A stretch of DNA of 64,000 nt from Tabrizicola sp. TH137 (GTDB lineage: Bacteria; Pseudomonadota; Alphaproteobacteria; Rhodobacterales; Rhodobacteraceae): assembly GCF_002855575.1 (NCBI RefSeq), contig NZ_PKRQ01000008.1:1-64000 (forward strand), read 5' to 3'. Positions within the stretch are counted from its first letter, which is position 1, and every line of letters begins with the position of its first letter. The position numbers were made by a program, and so were the translations under genes. Below, piece by piece: positions 18,155 through 25,810 of the stretch. The notes beneath the pieces are model-generated. The model was not told the DNA's origin. It saw nothing but the letters and a program-made list of their open reading frames with translations, and made no database searches.

Positions 18155-19096
18155 GTGATCGGACTGCGGGAGAGACTGGAGGGCGCCCTGCCGGATTGGC
18201 TGATCCGGGCGGGTCTGCCGCCGCGGGCCGTGCGGCGGGTGCGGGTGGCGGCGCTGCCTCTGGAACCTGCGGCGCGGGCGGTGCTGGCCTCGGCGGGACA
18301 GGGCGGCGCGGCGGTGGAGGTGGCGCTGGCGCCGGAACTCTTTCTGAAGCGGGCGGTTCCCCTGCCGGCAGCGGCGCGGCGCGATGCGGCAGGGGCGGTG
18401 GCCTTGCAGATGCGCCAGTCGATGCCGGGACAGGCGGAAGGGTTGATCTGGCGTCATGCGGAGGGCACGGGCGAGACGGTGGAAGTCTATGTCCTGAAGG
18501 AGGCGCGGCTGACGGAGCTGCTGCGCGAGGCGGGGGTGCGGCTGCGGCGCGTGGTGATCGACGGGGTGGCGACGGCACCGCTGCATGATGCGCGGGGCGA
18601 GACGGACCGGGCGGAGCGGTTCTGGAACTGGGCGATGCCGATGCTGGCCGGGCTGGTGCTGCTGGCGGTGTTGGGCGGGCAGGCGGTGCGGCTGTGGCAG
18701 GCGGATCAGGCCGTGGCGGCGGGCGAGGCGCGGCTGGCCGCGCTGCGCGACGAGGCGGCGGCGGCGCGGGCCACGGCGGAGGCGCGCGACGCCGAAGGGG
18801 CGGCGCGGCAGGCGGATGCGCTGCGGATGGCGCGGGATGGCCGGAGGATGGCGCTGCTGGCGGATGTGACCGGCGCGCTGGGGGACGAGGTCTGGCTGAC
18901 CTCGCTGATGGTGCAGGGCGATGTGCTGCGGCTGGGCGGGTTCGTCGCGGGGGATGTGGCGCAGGTCCTGGCGGCGGTGAAGGCGCTGCCCTGGGTGGCG
19001 GCCGCCGATCTTGACGGGGCGGTCGGGCTGGGCGAGGGGACGGGCGAGCGGCGGTTCCAGGTGATTGTCACCTTGCGGGCGGAGGACGGGACATGA
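18155..19096 (+). CDS. gspL: Type II secretion inner-membrane protein GspL
   Basis: A 313-residue protein with a reduced cytoplasmic part (1-150), one membrane segment (about 153-173, MLAGLVLLAVLGGQAV), a coiled-coil Ala/Arg-rich stretch (about 180-220) and a periplasmic ferredoxin-like PilN/GspL domain at the end. It recruits GspE to the inner-membrane platform. The start is GTG 18155. The stop overlaps the next gene by 4 bp (ATGA), the first of several such overlaps in this operon. The cytoplasmic domain is shorter and more diverged than in Vibrio or Pseudomonas, so the name rests on topology and position. Confidence 0.82.
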   Translation: MIGLRERLEGALPDWLIRAGLPPRAVRRVRVAALPLEPAARAVLASAGQGGAAVEVALAPELFLKRAVPLPAAARRDAAGAVALQMRQSMPGQAEGLIWRHAEGTGETVEVYVLKEARLTELLREAGVRLRRVVIDGVATAPLHDARGETDRAERFWNWAMPMLAGLVLLAVLGGQAVRLWQADQAVAAGEARLAALRDEAAAARATAEARDAEGAARQADALRMARDGRRMALLADVTGALGDEVWLTSLMVQGDVLRLGGFVAGDVAQVLAAVKALPWVAAADLDGAVGLGEGTGERRFQVIVTLRAEDGT

Positions 19097-19617
19097 GCCG
19101 GGCCTTGACGGGGGTGCTGGCGCTTGCCGCCGTGGGGGCGGGGGGCGCGCTGTTCTGGCTGGTGACGGAGCCGATGCAGGACGCGATTGCCGCGCGGCAG
19201 GACCGGCTGGCCGGGATCGTCAAGGAAGAGGCTGCGCTGGCGGAGCGGATTGCGGAATTCGGATCGGGGGTCGCGGTGCCGGAGTTGCCACCTGCGGTGA
19301 TGCTGCCGGGGGCGACGCGGGCCGAGGCGGAACTGGCCTTGCAGGAGCGGCTGGCGGTGCTGGCCGAGGCGGCGGGGGTGATGTTGACATCCCTGCGGGA
19401 GGGGGCGGCGCCGGAGGGCGTGACCCAGCCCACGGTTGCGGTTCTGGCCGAGGGGGAAGGCGGTTATGCCGAGGTGGCCGCGCTGATCGCGGCGCTGGAG
19501 GCGGAGACGGTGCCGCTGGGCGTGGAGGAACTGGTGCTGCGGCCGGTGGTGGAGGGACAGCAGCGGGTGACGCTGCGCCTGTCGGTCTGGGGGTTCATCG
19601 GCGGGGAGGCGGGATGA
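19093..19617 (+). CDS. gspM: Type II secretion protein GspM
   Basis: A 174-residue bitopic protein: a single N-terminal membrane anchor (about 6-26, GVLALAAVGAGGALFWLV), a short coiled coil, then a small alpha/beta domain (about 80-170). This is the GspM plan and it is in the GspM position directly after gspL. GspM pairs with GspL in the inner-membrane platform. Sequence similarity in this family is low, so the call leans on size, topology and order. Both ends overlap its neighbours by 4 bp. Confidence 0.8.
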   Translation: MSRALTGVLALAAVGAGGALFWLVTEPMQDAIAARQDRLAGIVKEEAALAERIAEFGSGVAVPELPPAVMLPGATRAEAELALQERLAVLAEAAGVMLTSLREGAAPEGVTQPTVAVLAEGEGGYAEVAALIAALEAETVPLGVEELVLRPVVEGQQRVTLRLSVWGFIGGEAG

Positions 19618-20093
19618 TGCGCTGGTGGCCGCCGCTTTTGCATCTGTCGGTTCTGGTGGTGATCCTGCCCCTGGCCTGGGAACGGATTGAGGTGCTGCGC
19701 GCCGGGCCGGAGATCGCCCCGGTGGCGGAGGGACCTGCGGGCGAGACGGCGGTGCAGGATCTTGCCGCGCTGATGCAGGCCGGGGAGGCGGTGACGCCGG
19801 CGGCGCTGCTGGCGCGGCCGCTGTTCACGCCGGGGCGGCAGGGGGATGCGGCAGAGGTGCCAGAGACCCCGGTGAATGAGGAGGCGACCGAGGCCGAGGT
19901 TCCGCGTATGGTGGGCTATGTCAATGACGGGTCCAGACCGCGCGCCATCCTGGCCTCGGAGGCAGGGGGGGAAGAGGGGATCGTGCGGGAAGGGGATGAA
20001 TTTCTTGGCTTTACGGTGTTGCAGGTGAAGCCCGATGCCGTTGTCCTGCGCGGCGACGGCGAAGAAATAACTGTTAAAATGTTCCCCCAATAG
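19614..20093 (+). CDS. gspC: Type II secretion GspC-like protein
   Basis: A 159-residue bitopic protein. A membrane segment at about 8-22 (LLHLSVLVVILPLAW) is followed by a linker and a C-terminal homology-region-like beta domain (about 95-158: RMVGYVNDGSRPRAIL, VREGDEFLGFTVLQV, DAVVLRGDGEEITV). GspC contacts the secretin and the inner-membrane platform. There is no PDZ or coiled-coil domain after the homology region, so this is a minimal form that could also be called PilP-like. The tandem ATG ATG at 19614/19617 overlaps the gspM stop. The secretin gene follows 33 bp downstream. Confidence 0.8.
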   Translation: MMRWWPPLLHLSVLVVILPLAWERIEVLRAGPEIAPVAEGPAGETAVQDLAALMQAGEAVTPAALLARPLFTPGRQGDAAEVPETPVNEEATEAEVPRMVGYVNDGSRPRAILASEAGGEEGIVREGDEFLGFTVLQVKPDAVVLRGDGEEITVKMFPQ

Positions 20094-20126
20094 CTAATCG
20101 GGATCAGGGATTCGGGGTTGTCTGTC

Positions 20127-22130
20127 ATGCCCTTCCGGGGAGTTGCCATCGTTCTTTGCGCCGGTCTGGCGTTGCTTGCGGCCTGTGTCGAGACTGACAG
20201 GGGCCGCAGTGCGGGAGCGTTTGGCCCGGACGGGGCGCGGTCTTCGGGCGGGTCATCCGGCGGGTCGAGCTTTGGTCTGGCCGAGGGTGGCGACCGGGTG
20301 GCGATGCAGCGCGGGTCGGATGTGTTCTTCGACACCGAGGCCATGGCCGACAGCGCGGCGCGGGCCGAGATCACGGCGACGGGCGGCGGCAATGTGCAGA
20401 TCAGCCTGGTGAATGCCTCTATCGCGGCGGCGGCGCAGGCGGTTCTGGCCGATACGCTGGGCCTGCGCTATGCGATCGCGGACGGGTTGCAAGGGCGGAT
20501 CACGATCCAGACCACCAGCCCGGTGCCGCGCGAGGTGCTGCTGGACCTGTTCGAGGCCGGGCTGAACGCCAATGGCGCGCGGATGCAGAAGGCTGGCGAC
20601 ACGGTGCAGATCGTGGCCGGCGTGTCGGGCAGTTCCAGCTTTCGCCTTGCCGGGCAGGGCGGGCGCGGCGGATCGTCGATCATCGTGGCCCCGCTGCAAT
20701 ATGTGTCGGCTTCGGAAATGCTGAACCTTCTGAAGCCGCAGATCGACCAGGGGCTGAATGTGGTGCCGGATTCGCGGCGCAACATCCTGCTTCTGTCCGG
20801 CCCGGCGGAGGTTACGGAAAGCGCGCTGGATGCGCTGAACATCTTTGATGTGGATGTGCTGTCGGGGAAATCGGTCGCGCTGGTGCGGCTGACCTCGGGC
20901 GAGCCGGAGGCGGTGGTGGAACAGGCGCAGGCGCTGTTCGAGACGCAGGAAGGCGGTGCGCTGCGCGGGGTGGTGGAATTCGTGCCGAATGAGCGGCTTG
21001 GGTCCGTCCTCGTGATTTCGTCGCGGGCGGCCTATCTGGACCGGGCGGTGGGCTGGATCCGCGAGCTGGACAAGCCGGGGCCGGGCGCGGGGATGTATCT
21101 GGCGACCTATAACCTGCAAAACCGCAGTGCGACGGAAGTGGCGCCGATCCTGGCCGGGTTGCTGGGCGCGGGGGATGTGGCCGAGGGCGAAGAGGCGCTG
21201 GCCGGGGCGGGCGAGGGCACGCGGGTTGCGGCGGATGATGCGCGCAACGCGCTGGTGGTGCGGGCGCCGCGGGCGCAACATGCCGAGATCGAGGGGCTTT
21301 TGCGCGAGCTGGACAGCCCGGCGCGGCAGGTGCTGCTGGAGGCGACGATTGCCGAGGTGACGCTGAACGACCGGCTGGATATCGGCACGCGCTGGTTCTT
21401 TGAGAACGGGAATTTCGACTTCCGGTCCTCGGATCAGGCGGGGGCGATTGCGGGGAACGATACGGGCTTTACCGCCGTCTTCGGATCGAACAGCGCGAAT
21501 GTCGCGCTTTCGGCGCTGGCGGCGGTGACGGATGTGAAGGTGATCTCGGCCCCGACACTGATGGTGATCGACAACAAGGAAGGCGTGTTGCAGATCGGGG
21601 ATCAGGTGCCGATCGTCACCTCGCAGTCGCAGGACCAGACGGCGGATGCGCCGATCCTGACGCAGGTGGAGTATCGTGACACGGGCATAATCCTGCGGGT
21701 GCGGCCGCGCATCGGCAATGGCGGGCGGGTGACGCTGGATATCAGCCAGGAGGTGAGCGATGTGGCCGAGACGGATACGTCCGGCATCGACAGCCCGACG
21801 ATCCGGCAGCGGAAGGTGCAGACCTCGGTTGCGCTGACGGATGGGCAGACGCTGGCGCTTGGCGGGCTGGTGCAGGAATCCGACAATGTCTCGCGGTCGG
21901 AAGTGCCCGGGCTGGGGCGCGTGCCGGTGGTGGGCAACCTGTTCCGCAGCAAGGACAGCCGCCGGGGGCGGACGGAACTCCTGATCCTGATCCGGCCGCG
22001 GGTGATCCTGAATGATGGCGATGCCAATTCGGCGACGGCCTATTGGCGGACGAAGCTTTCGGGGGCGAATTCCACGCTGGAAACCGGGCTTGGCCGTCCG
22101 CGCCACACGATCAGCGATGTGATCGAGTAA
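20127..22130 (+). CDS. gspD: Type II secretion secretin GspD (lipoprotein)
   Basis: A 667-residue outer-membrane channel. It begins with a lipoprotein signal ending LLAAC at Cys20, unusual among GspD but seen in self-piloting secretins, and no separate pilotin gene is present. N0-N3 domains follow (for example NVQISLVNASIAAAAQAVL, then SEMLNLLKPQ and NLQNRSATEVAPILAGLLG), then the secretin core with IGDQVPIVT and the signature VPGLGRVPVVGNLFRSK followed by ELLILIRPRVI. ATG 20127 was preferred to TTG 20118 because it begins the signal peptide cleanly. gspF starts 10 bp after the stop. Confidence 0.96.
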   Translation: MPFRGVAIVLCAGLALLAACVETDRGRSAGAFGPDGARSSGGSSGGSSFGLAEGGDRVAMQRGSDVFFDTEAMADSAARAEITATGGGNVQISLVNASIAAAAQAVLADTLGLRYAIADGLQGRITIQTTSPVPREVLLDLFEAGLNANGARMQKAGDTVQIVAGVSGSSSFRLAGQGGRGGSSIIVAPLQYVSASEMLNLLKPQIDQGLNVVPDSRRNILLLSGPAEVTESALDALNIFDVDVLSGKSVALVRLTSGEPEAVVEQAQALFETQEGGALRGVVEFVPNERLGSVLVISSRAAYLDRAVGWIRELDKPGPGAGMYLATYNLQNRSATEVAPILAGLLGAGDVAEGEEALAGAGEGTRVAADDARNALVVRAPRAQHAEIEGLLRELDSPARQVLLEATIAEVTLNDRLDIGTRWFFENGNFDFRSSDQAGAIAGNDTGFTAVFGSNSANVALSALAAVTDVKVISAPTLMVIDNKEGVLQIGDQVPIVTSQSQDQTADAPILTQVEYRDTGIILRVRPRIGNGGRVTLDISQEVSDVAETDTSGIDSPTIRQRKVQTSVALTDGQTLALGGLVQESDNVSRSEVPGLGRVPVVGNLFRSKDSRRGRTELLILIRPRVILNDGDANSATAYWRTKLSGANSTLETGLGRPRHTISDVIE

Positions 22131-22140
22131 CGGGCGGGCC

Positions 22141-23346
22141 ATGCCCACCTATTCCTACAGGGCCTATGGGGCGCGCGGCACGGTCGAGACCGGGTCGCTG
22201 GACAGCCCATCGGAGGCGGCGGCCTATCAGACGCTGACGGCGCTGGGTCTGACGGTGGTGGAACTGCGCGAGGGCGCGGCGGTGGCGGCGCTGCCCTGGT
22301 GGAAGCGCGACATCAGCCTTGGCGATGGCCGGTTGCCGCTGGCGGATCAGGCGGCGCTGGCGGAACAGATGGCGACGATGCTGCGGGTGCGTCTGCCGGC
22401 GCTGGAGATGCTGCGCATCCTGGTGCAGGGGGCGGGCAAGGCGGAGACGCGGGAAAGGCTGGAGCGGACGGCGCGGCTGGTGGCGGAGGGGATGCCGCTG
22501 GCGCAGGCCTTCGCACAGGCGGGGCCGAAGGTGGCCCCCGTGTTCCTGTCGCTGCTGCGGGCGGGGGCTTTGTCCGACGCGCTGCCGGAGCAGTTGACCG
22601 ACCTGGCGCGCCTGTTGCGGTTGCAGGAGCAGTTGCGCGGGCAGGTGGCGACGGCGCTGCTTTACCCTGCGATCCTTGTGGCGGCGGCGGTGGCGGTGAT
22701 GCTGATCGTGGCGCTGACGCTGGCCCCGGCGCTGGCCCCGCTGTTTCAGGGCGAGGGGCGGGACATGCCCGGATCGCTGGCTTTCTTCCTTGGGTTGGGG
22801 ACGGTGATCCGGGGCTGGTGGTGGCTGATCCTTGCCGGATTGGCCGCGCTGGTGGCGGGGGTGATGGCACAGCGGGCGCGGTGGGGGCGGGTGGCGTTCC
22901 GGCTGCCTTTGTTCGGGCCACTGATGCGGGATGCGGCGCTGCTGGCGCTGGTGCGGTCGCTGGCGCTGATGCTGAAGGCGGGGCGACCCTTGGCCGAGGC
23001 GCTGCGCGGGATGGTGGAGGCCGACCCTGCCGGGCCTTTCGCGCCGGACCTGCGGGCGGCGGTGGCGGCGCTGGAGGGCGGTGGGCGGGCGCATCTGGCG
23101 CTGGCCGAAGGCGGGCGGTTGCCGCCCCTTGTGCGCGAGCTGTTCCGGGTGGGGGAAGAGGCGAATGCGCTGGTCCCCGTGCTGGAGGCGGTGGCGCAGT
23201 CGGTGCAGGGGCAGATGGATCAGAGCACGCAGCGCCTGCTGCGGCTGCTGACGCCGATCCTGACGCTGGTGATCGGCGGGGCGGTGGGGGCGCTGGTCTA
23301 TTCCATCATGGGGGCGGTGCTGTCGATCAATGACCTTGCCTTCTGA
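22141..23346 (+). CDS. gspF: Type II secretion platform protein GspF
   Basis: A 401-residue polytopic inner-membrane protein with two GspF repeats: residues about 70-195 (LADQAALAEQMATMLR, GAGKAETRERL) and about 265-390 (LLALVRSLALMLKAGRPL, ELFRVGEEANALVPVLE). Membrane segments sit at about 177-200, 220-240 and 370-395. The start MPTYSYRAY is the typical GspF N-terminus (protein of form xYxYxA). It forms the rotor-like platform for pseudopilus assembly. Its last codons overlap the start of gspI by 17 bp. Confidence 0.95.
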   Translation: MPTYSYRAYGARGTVETGSLDSPSEAAAYQTLTALGLTVVELREGAAVAALPWWKRDISLGDGRLPLADQAALAEQMATMLRVRLPALEMLRILVQGAGKAETRERLERTARLVAEGMPLAQAFAQAGPKVAPVFLSLLRAGALSDALPEQLTDLARLLRLQEQLRGQVATALLYPAILVAAAVAVMLIVALTLAPALAPLFQGEGRDMPGSLAFFLGLGTVIRGWWWLILAGLAALVAGVMAQRARWGRVAFRLPLFGPLMRDAALLALVRSLALMLKAGRPLAEALRGMVEADPAGPFAPDLRAAVAALEGGGRAHLALAEGGRLPPLVRELFRVGEEANALVPVLEAVAQSVQGQMDQSTQRLLRLLTPILTLVIGGAVGALVYSIMGAVLSINDLAF

Positions 23347-23695
23347 CCAGCGGCGGCGGCGGCTTGGGTTCAGCCTGCTGGAGGCGATGATCGCCATGGC
23401 GATCCTTGCGCTGGTGCTGGGGGCGGCGCTGTCGGGCGTGGGGTTTACCGTGGGGCGGGTGGCAGAGCGGGCGGAGGCGGCCTGGGCCACGGAACTGGCC
23501 CGGTCGGTGCTGGACGAATATGCGGTGACGCGCGATGCCGGGCTGGCCGAAGGCGCGGTGGGGGAGTGGCGCTGGAGCCTGACCGTTGCGCCTGCGGGTG
23601 CGGGGCTGGTGGAGGCCGAGGCGGTGGCCTGGCGGGCGGGGGGGCCTGCGCGCGAGGTGCGGTTGTCGGTGCTGCTGCCGGAGATCGCGCCATGA
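23330..23695 (+). CDS. gspI: Minor pseudopilin GspI
   Basis: A 121-residue pseudopilin. The prepilin leader RRRRLG is followed by FSLLEAMIAMAILALVLGAA, with cleavage after G13 and Glu at +5. Length and order (after gspF, before gspJ) fit GspI, one of the pseudopilus-tip components. It overlaps gspF by 17 bp and gspJ by 4 bp. Confidence 0.82.
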   Translation: MTLPSDQRRRRLGFSLLEAMIAMAILALVLGAALSGVGFTVGRVAERAEAAWATELARSVLDEYAVTRDAGLAEGAVGEWRWSLTVAPAGAGLVEAEAVAWRAGGPAREVRLSVLLPEIAP

Positions 23696-24255
23696 GGCGG
23701 AATGGCCGGGCGGGCGTGACGCTGCTGGAGATGCTGATTGCGCTGTGGGTGATGGCGGCGGCGGCGGTGATCCTGTCTTCGTCGCTGGGCCTGACGGGGC
23801 GGGCCTTGCAGCGGGTGGGGGCCGAGGCGGCGGATGTGGATGCGTTGGCGGCGCGGGCGGTGCTGCGGCGCTGGCTGGAGGAGATGCCGGTCGCGGCGCG
23901 GCTGTCGGGTGATGCGCGCGGGATGGAGTTCGGGACGCTGATCGACACGCCGCCCCTGACGGCGGCGCGGGTGGAGGCGGTGCGGGTGACGGCGGAGGCG
24001 GGTGCGCTGCGCGCCGTGGCGGGCGAGGGCGCGGTGGTGGCGGAATTGTCGGCGGAGGGGGAGTTGACCGGCATCCGCTATCTTGCGGATGGAGTCTGGC
24101 GCGAGGATTGGCCTGCTGCGATGGGGCGGCTGCCCGATGCGCTGCGGATCGACTATCTGGACCGGGGGCGGGTGGTGCCGCCCTTGACCGTGATCCCGGC
24201 GCGGCGGGCGCGTCAGAGCGAGATGTCGCTATCCTCGCCCGAACCGCCCGGCTGA
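23692..24255 (+). CDS. gspJ: Minor pseudopilin GspJ
   Basis: A 187-residue pseudopilin with leader MRRNGRAG, then VTLLEMLIALWVM (cleavage after G8, Glu at +5). The large size and position fit GspJ. Its 3' end overlaps the 3' end of the oppositely transcribed gspG by 43 bp, so both proteins' C-termini are encoded by the same DNA. No terminator is visible at this convergence. Confidence 0.84.
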   Translation: MRRNGRAGVTLLEMLIALWVMAAAAVILSSSLGLTGRALQRVGAEAADVDALAARAVLRRWLEEMPVAARLSGDARGMEFGTLIDTPPLTAARVEAVRVTAEAGALRAVAGEGAVVAELSAEGELTGIRYLADGVWREDWPAAMGRLPDALRIDYLDRGRVVPPLTVIPARRARQSEMSLSSPEPPG

Positions 24256-24632
24256 CCGTCGCGGCCGAGGGTCGTCAGGCCGAAGGGGCCGGTTTCGCCC
24301 GGGGCGGTATAGGTGAAGGGGCGTCCCCAGGGATCGGCGAGGTCGGTTTCGCCGTCGAGATAGGGGCCTTTCCAGTTCGCCACGCCTTCGGGGGCGGCAA
24401 GGAGGGCGGCCAGACCTTCGCCTTCGGTCGGATAGCGGCCGGTGTCGATGTAGAAGAGTTGCACCGCGCCCTTGAGATTGGCCATCGCCACCTCGGCCGC
24501 CTGCGACTTGGCGCGACCGAAGCTTTCCATCAGCCGCGGCGCGCCGAAGCCGACGATCAGGGCGATCACGGCGAGGACGATCATCACTTCCAGAAGCGTG
24601 ACGCCGGATTGCGGATTGCGGGGGCGGGTCAT
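24213..24632 (-). CDS. gspG: Major pseudopilin GspG
   Basis: A 139-residue pseudopilin with cleavage after G10 (QSG/VTLLEVMIVLAVIAL) and Glu at +5. The conserved major-pseudopilin body is clear: TGRYPTEGEGLAALL, W-K-GPYLDGE and DPWGRPFTY, with a C-terminal Gly/Asp region (GRDGQPGGSGEDSDI) matching the calcium site of GspG. ATG 24632 is chosen over upstream frames because it gives a short basic leader. It lies 22 bp downstream of the peptidase gene, in the same operon, and is separated from the plus-strand gsp genes. Confidence 0.93.
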   Translation of the reverse strand: MTRPRNPQSGVTLLEVMIVLAVIALIVGFGAPRLMESFGRAKSQAAEVAMANLKGAVQLFYIDTGRYPTEGEGLAALLAAPEGVANWKGPYLDGETDLADPWGRPFTYTAPGETGPFGLTTLGRDGQPGGSGEDSDISL

Positions 24633-24654
24633 GGGAGGGCGGGTCCGGGTTGCG

Positions 24655-25194
24655 TCAGGTTGAGATGGGAAAGTTAACGAGTATGAACAATGCATAGGCG
24701 AGGAAGGGGCCGAAAGCGATACCCGTTGCGGCCTTTTCGCGCCGACGTGACAGGAGGAGGGCGAGGATGCCCCCGGTCGCGGCGAGGAGGAGCAGGGCCC
24801 AGACGGCGGTGACGCCAAGGCAGAGGGTGCCCGCGCCGATGAGTTTGGCATCGCCGATGCCGAGCGCCTCGGTCCCGCGACGGCGGTGGTAGAGACTGCC
24901 CATCAGCCAGAAGGCGGCGGTGAGGGCGGCGGCGCTGGCCAGGGTCAGGGCGAAGGGCGGGGTCAGGCCGTGGAGATGCCACTGGAAAACCGCCCCGGCG
25001 AGGGCGATAATCGCGGTGGCGGTGTCGGGGATTTCGTGGCGGGCGAGGTCCGTCAGTGACAGCCAGATCAGCGGCGCGGCGATGGCGGCGGCGAGGATCA
25101 GGCGGTCGGTCGGGGCGGTGGCGAGGGCAAGGCCGAAGGTCGCCAGATAGGTGGCGGCGAGGGCAGCGGGCAGGAGGAAGCGGGTGTCGGTCAT
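24655..25194 (-). CDS. gspO: Prepilin peptidase GspO (A24 family, no methylase domain)
   Basis: A 179-residue polytopic membrane aspartyl protease that should cleave the leaders of GspG, I, J and K. The two catalytic aspartates are D49 (SLTDLARHEIPD) and D115 (LGIGDAKL, the GxGDxKL motif). Five to six hydrophobic segments are visible. The N-terminal N-methyltransferase domain with its zinc cysteines, found in PilD/GspO of gammaproteobacteria, is absent, so it is like short archaeal or TadV/CpaA-type peptidases. The start codon overlaps the gspK start on the other strand (shared CATG at 25192-25195). Confidence 0.9.
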   Translation of the reverse strand: MTDTRFLLPAALAATYLATFGLALATAPTDRLILAAAIAAPLIWLSLTDLARHEIPDTATAIIALAGAVFQWHLHGLTPPFALTLASAAALTAAFWLMGSLYHRRRGTEALGIGDAKLIGAGTLCLGVTAVWALLLLAATGGILALLLSRRREKAATGIAFGPFLAYALFILVNFPIST

Positions 25195-25810
25195 GGGCGG
25201 GGATCATCGGCTGCGCCGCAACGGGCGGCAAGGGGTGGTTCTGCTGGCCGTGCTGGCGGGGGTGGTGCTGATCGCGGCGCTGGCCGGGACGTTGCGGGCG
25301 CGGGCCGGGGCGACGCAGGCGGCGTTGGCGCGGCTGGCCGAGGGGCATCGGGTGGCGCTGGCGGAGGTGTCGGTCATCAACCGGGTGCGGGCGGAATGGG
25401 CGGCGCCGGGCGTGCTGCGGCCTGTGGCGGACGGGTCGCCTGTGGTGGTGACGCGCGACGGGATGCGCTGGGAAGTGCGGGTGAGCGATGTGGAGGGGCT
25501 GGTGGACCTCTATCAGGCGCCGGGGTCGGTGCTGGCTCTGGCGGGGCTGCCAGTCGGGGCGCGGAACGGGATGCTGGCCGGGCTGACGCCGGGGGACAGG
25601 TATCTTTCCACCGTGCAGACGCTGGCGGCGATGGGGGTGGCGGCGGATGACCGGGCGCGGCTGCTGCCGCTGGTGACGCAGCGGGCGCGGACGGGGGAGA
25701 TCAATGCGGATCTCGCCCCGCCGGAATTGCGCGCGGGGGCCGCGCTGCTGCCGGAGACGGATATCGCCGGGGGCGATCTGGCGCAGATCAGCGCGCGGCG
25801 GGTGGATTAG
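25193..25810 (+). CDS. gspK: Minor pseudopilin GspK-like
   Basis: A 205-residue protein with leader MGGDHRLRRNGRQG followed by VVLLAVLAGVVLIAALAG; the +5 residue is not Glu, as is typical of GspK. The rest fits a reduced GspK: VEGLVDLYQAPGSVLALAGL and LPETDIAGGDLAQISARRVD resemble the comEA-like helical domain region. It is shorter than enteric GspK (about 320 residues). ATG 25193 overlaps the divergent gspO start; GTG 25151 is an alternative. The last 4 bp overlap the end of the opposing fuconate dehydratase gene. Confidence 0.75.
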   Translation: MGGDHRLRRNGRQGVVLLAVLAGVVLIAALAGTLRARAGATQAALARLAEGHRVALAEVSVINRVRAEWAAPGVLRPVADGSPVVVTRDGMRWEVRVSDVEGLVDLYQAPGSVLALAGLPVGARNGMLAGLTPGDRYLSTVQTLAAMGVAADDRARLLPLVTQRARTGEINADLAPPELRAGAALLPETDIAGGDLAQISARRVD

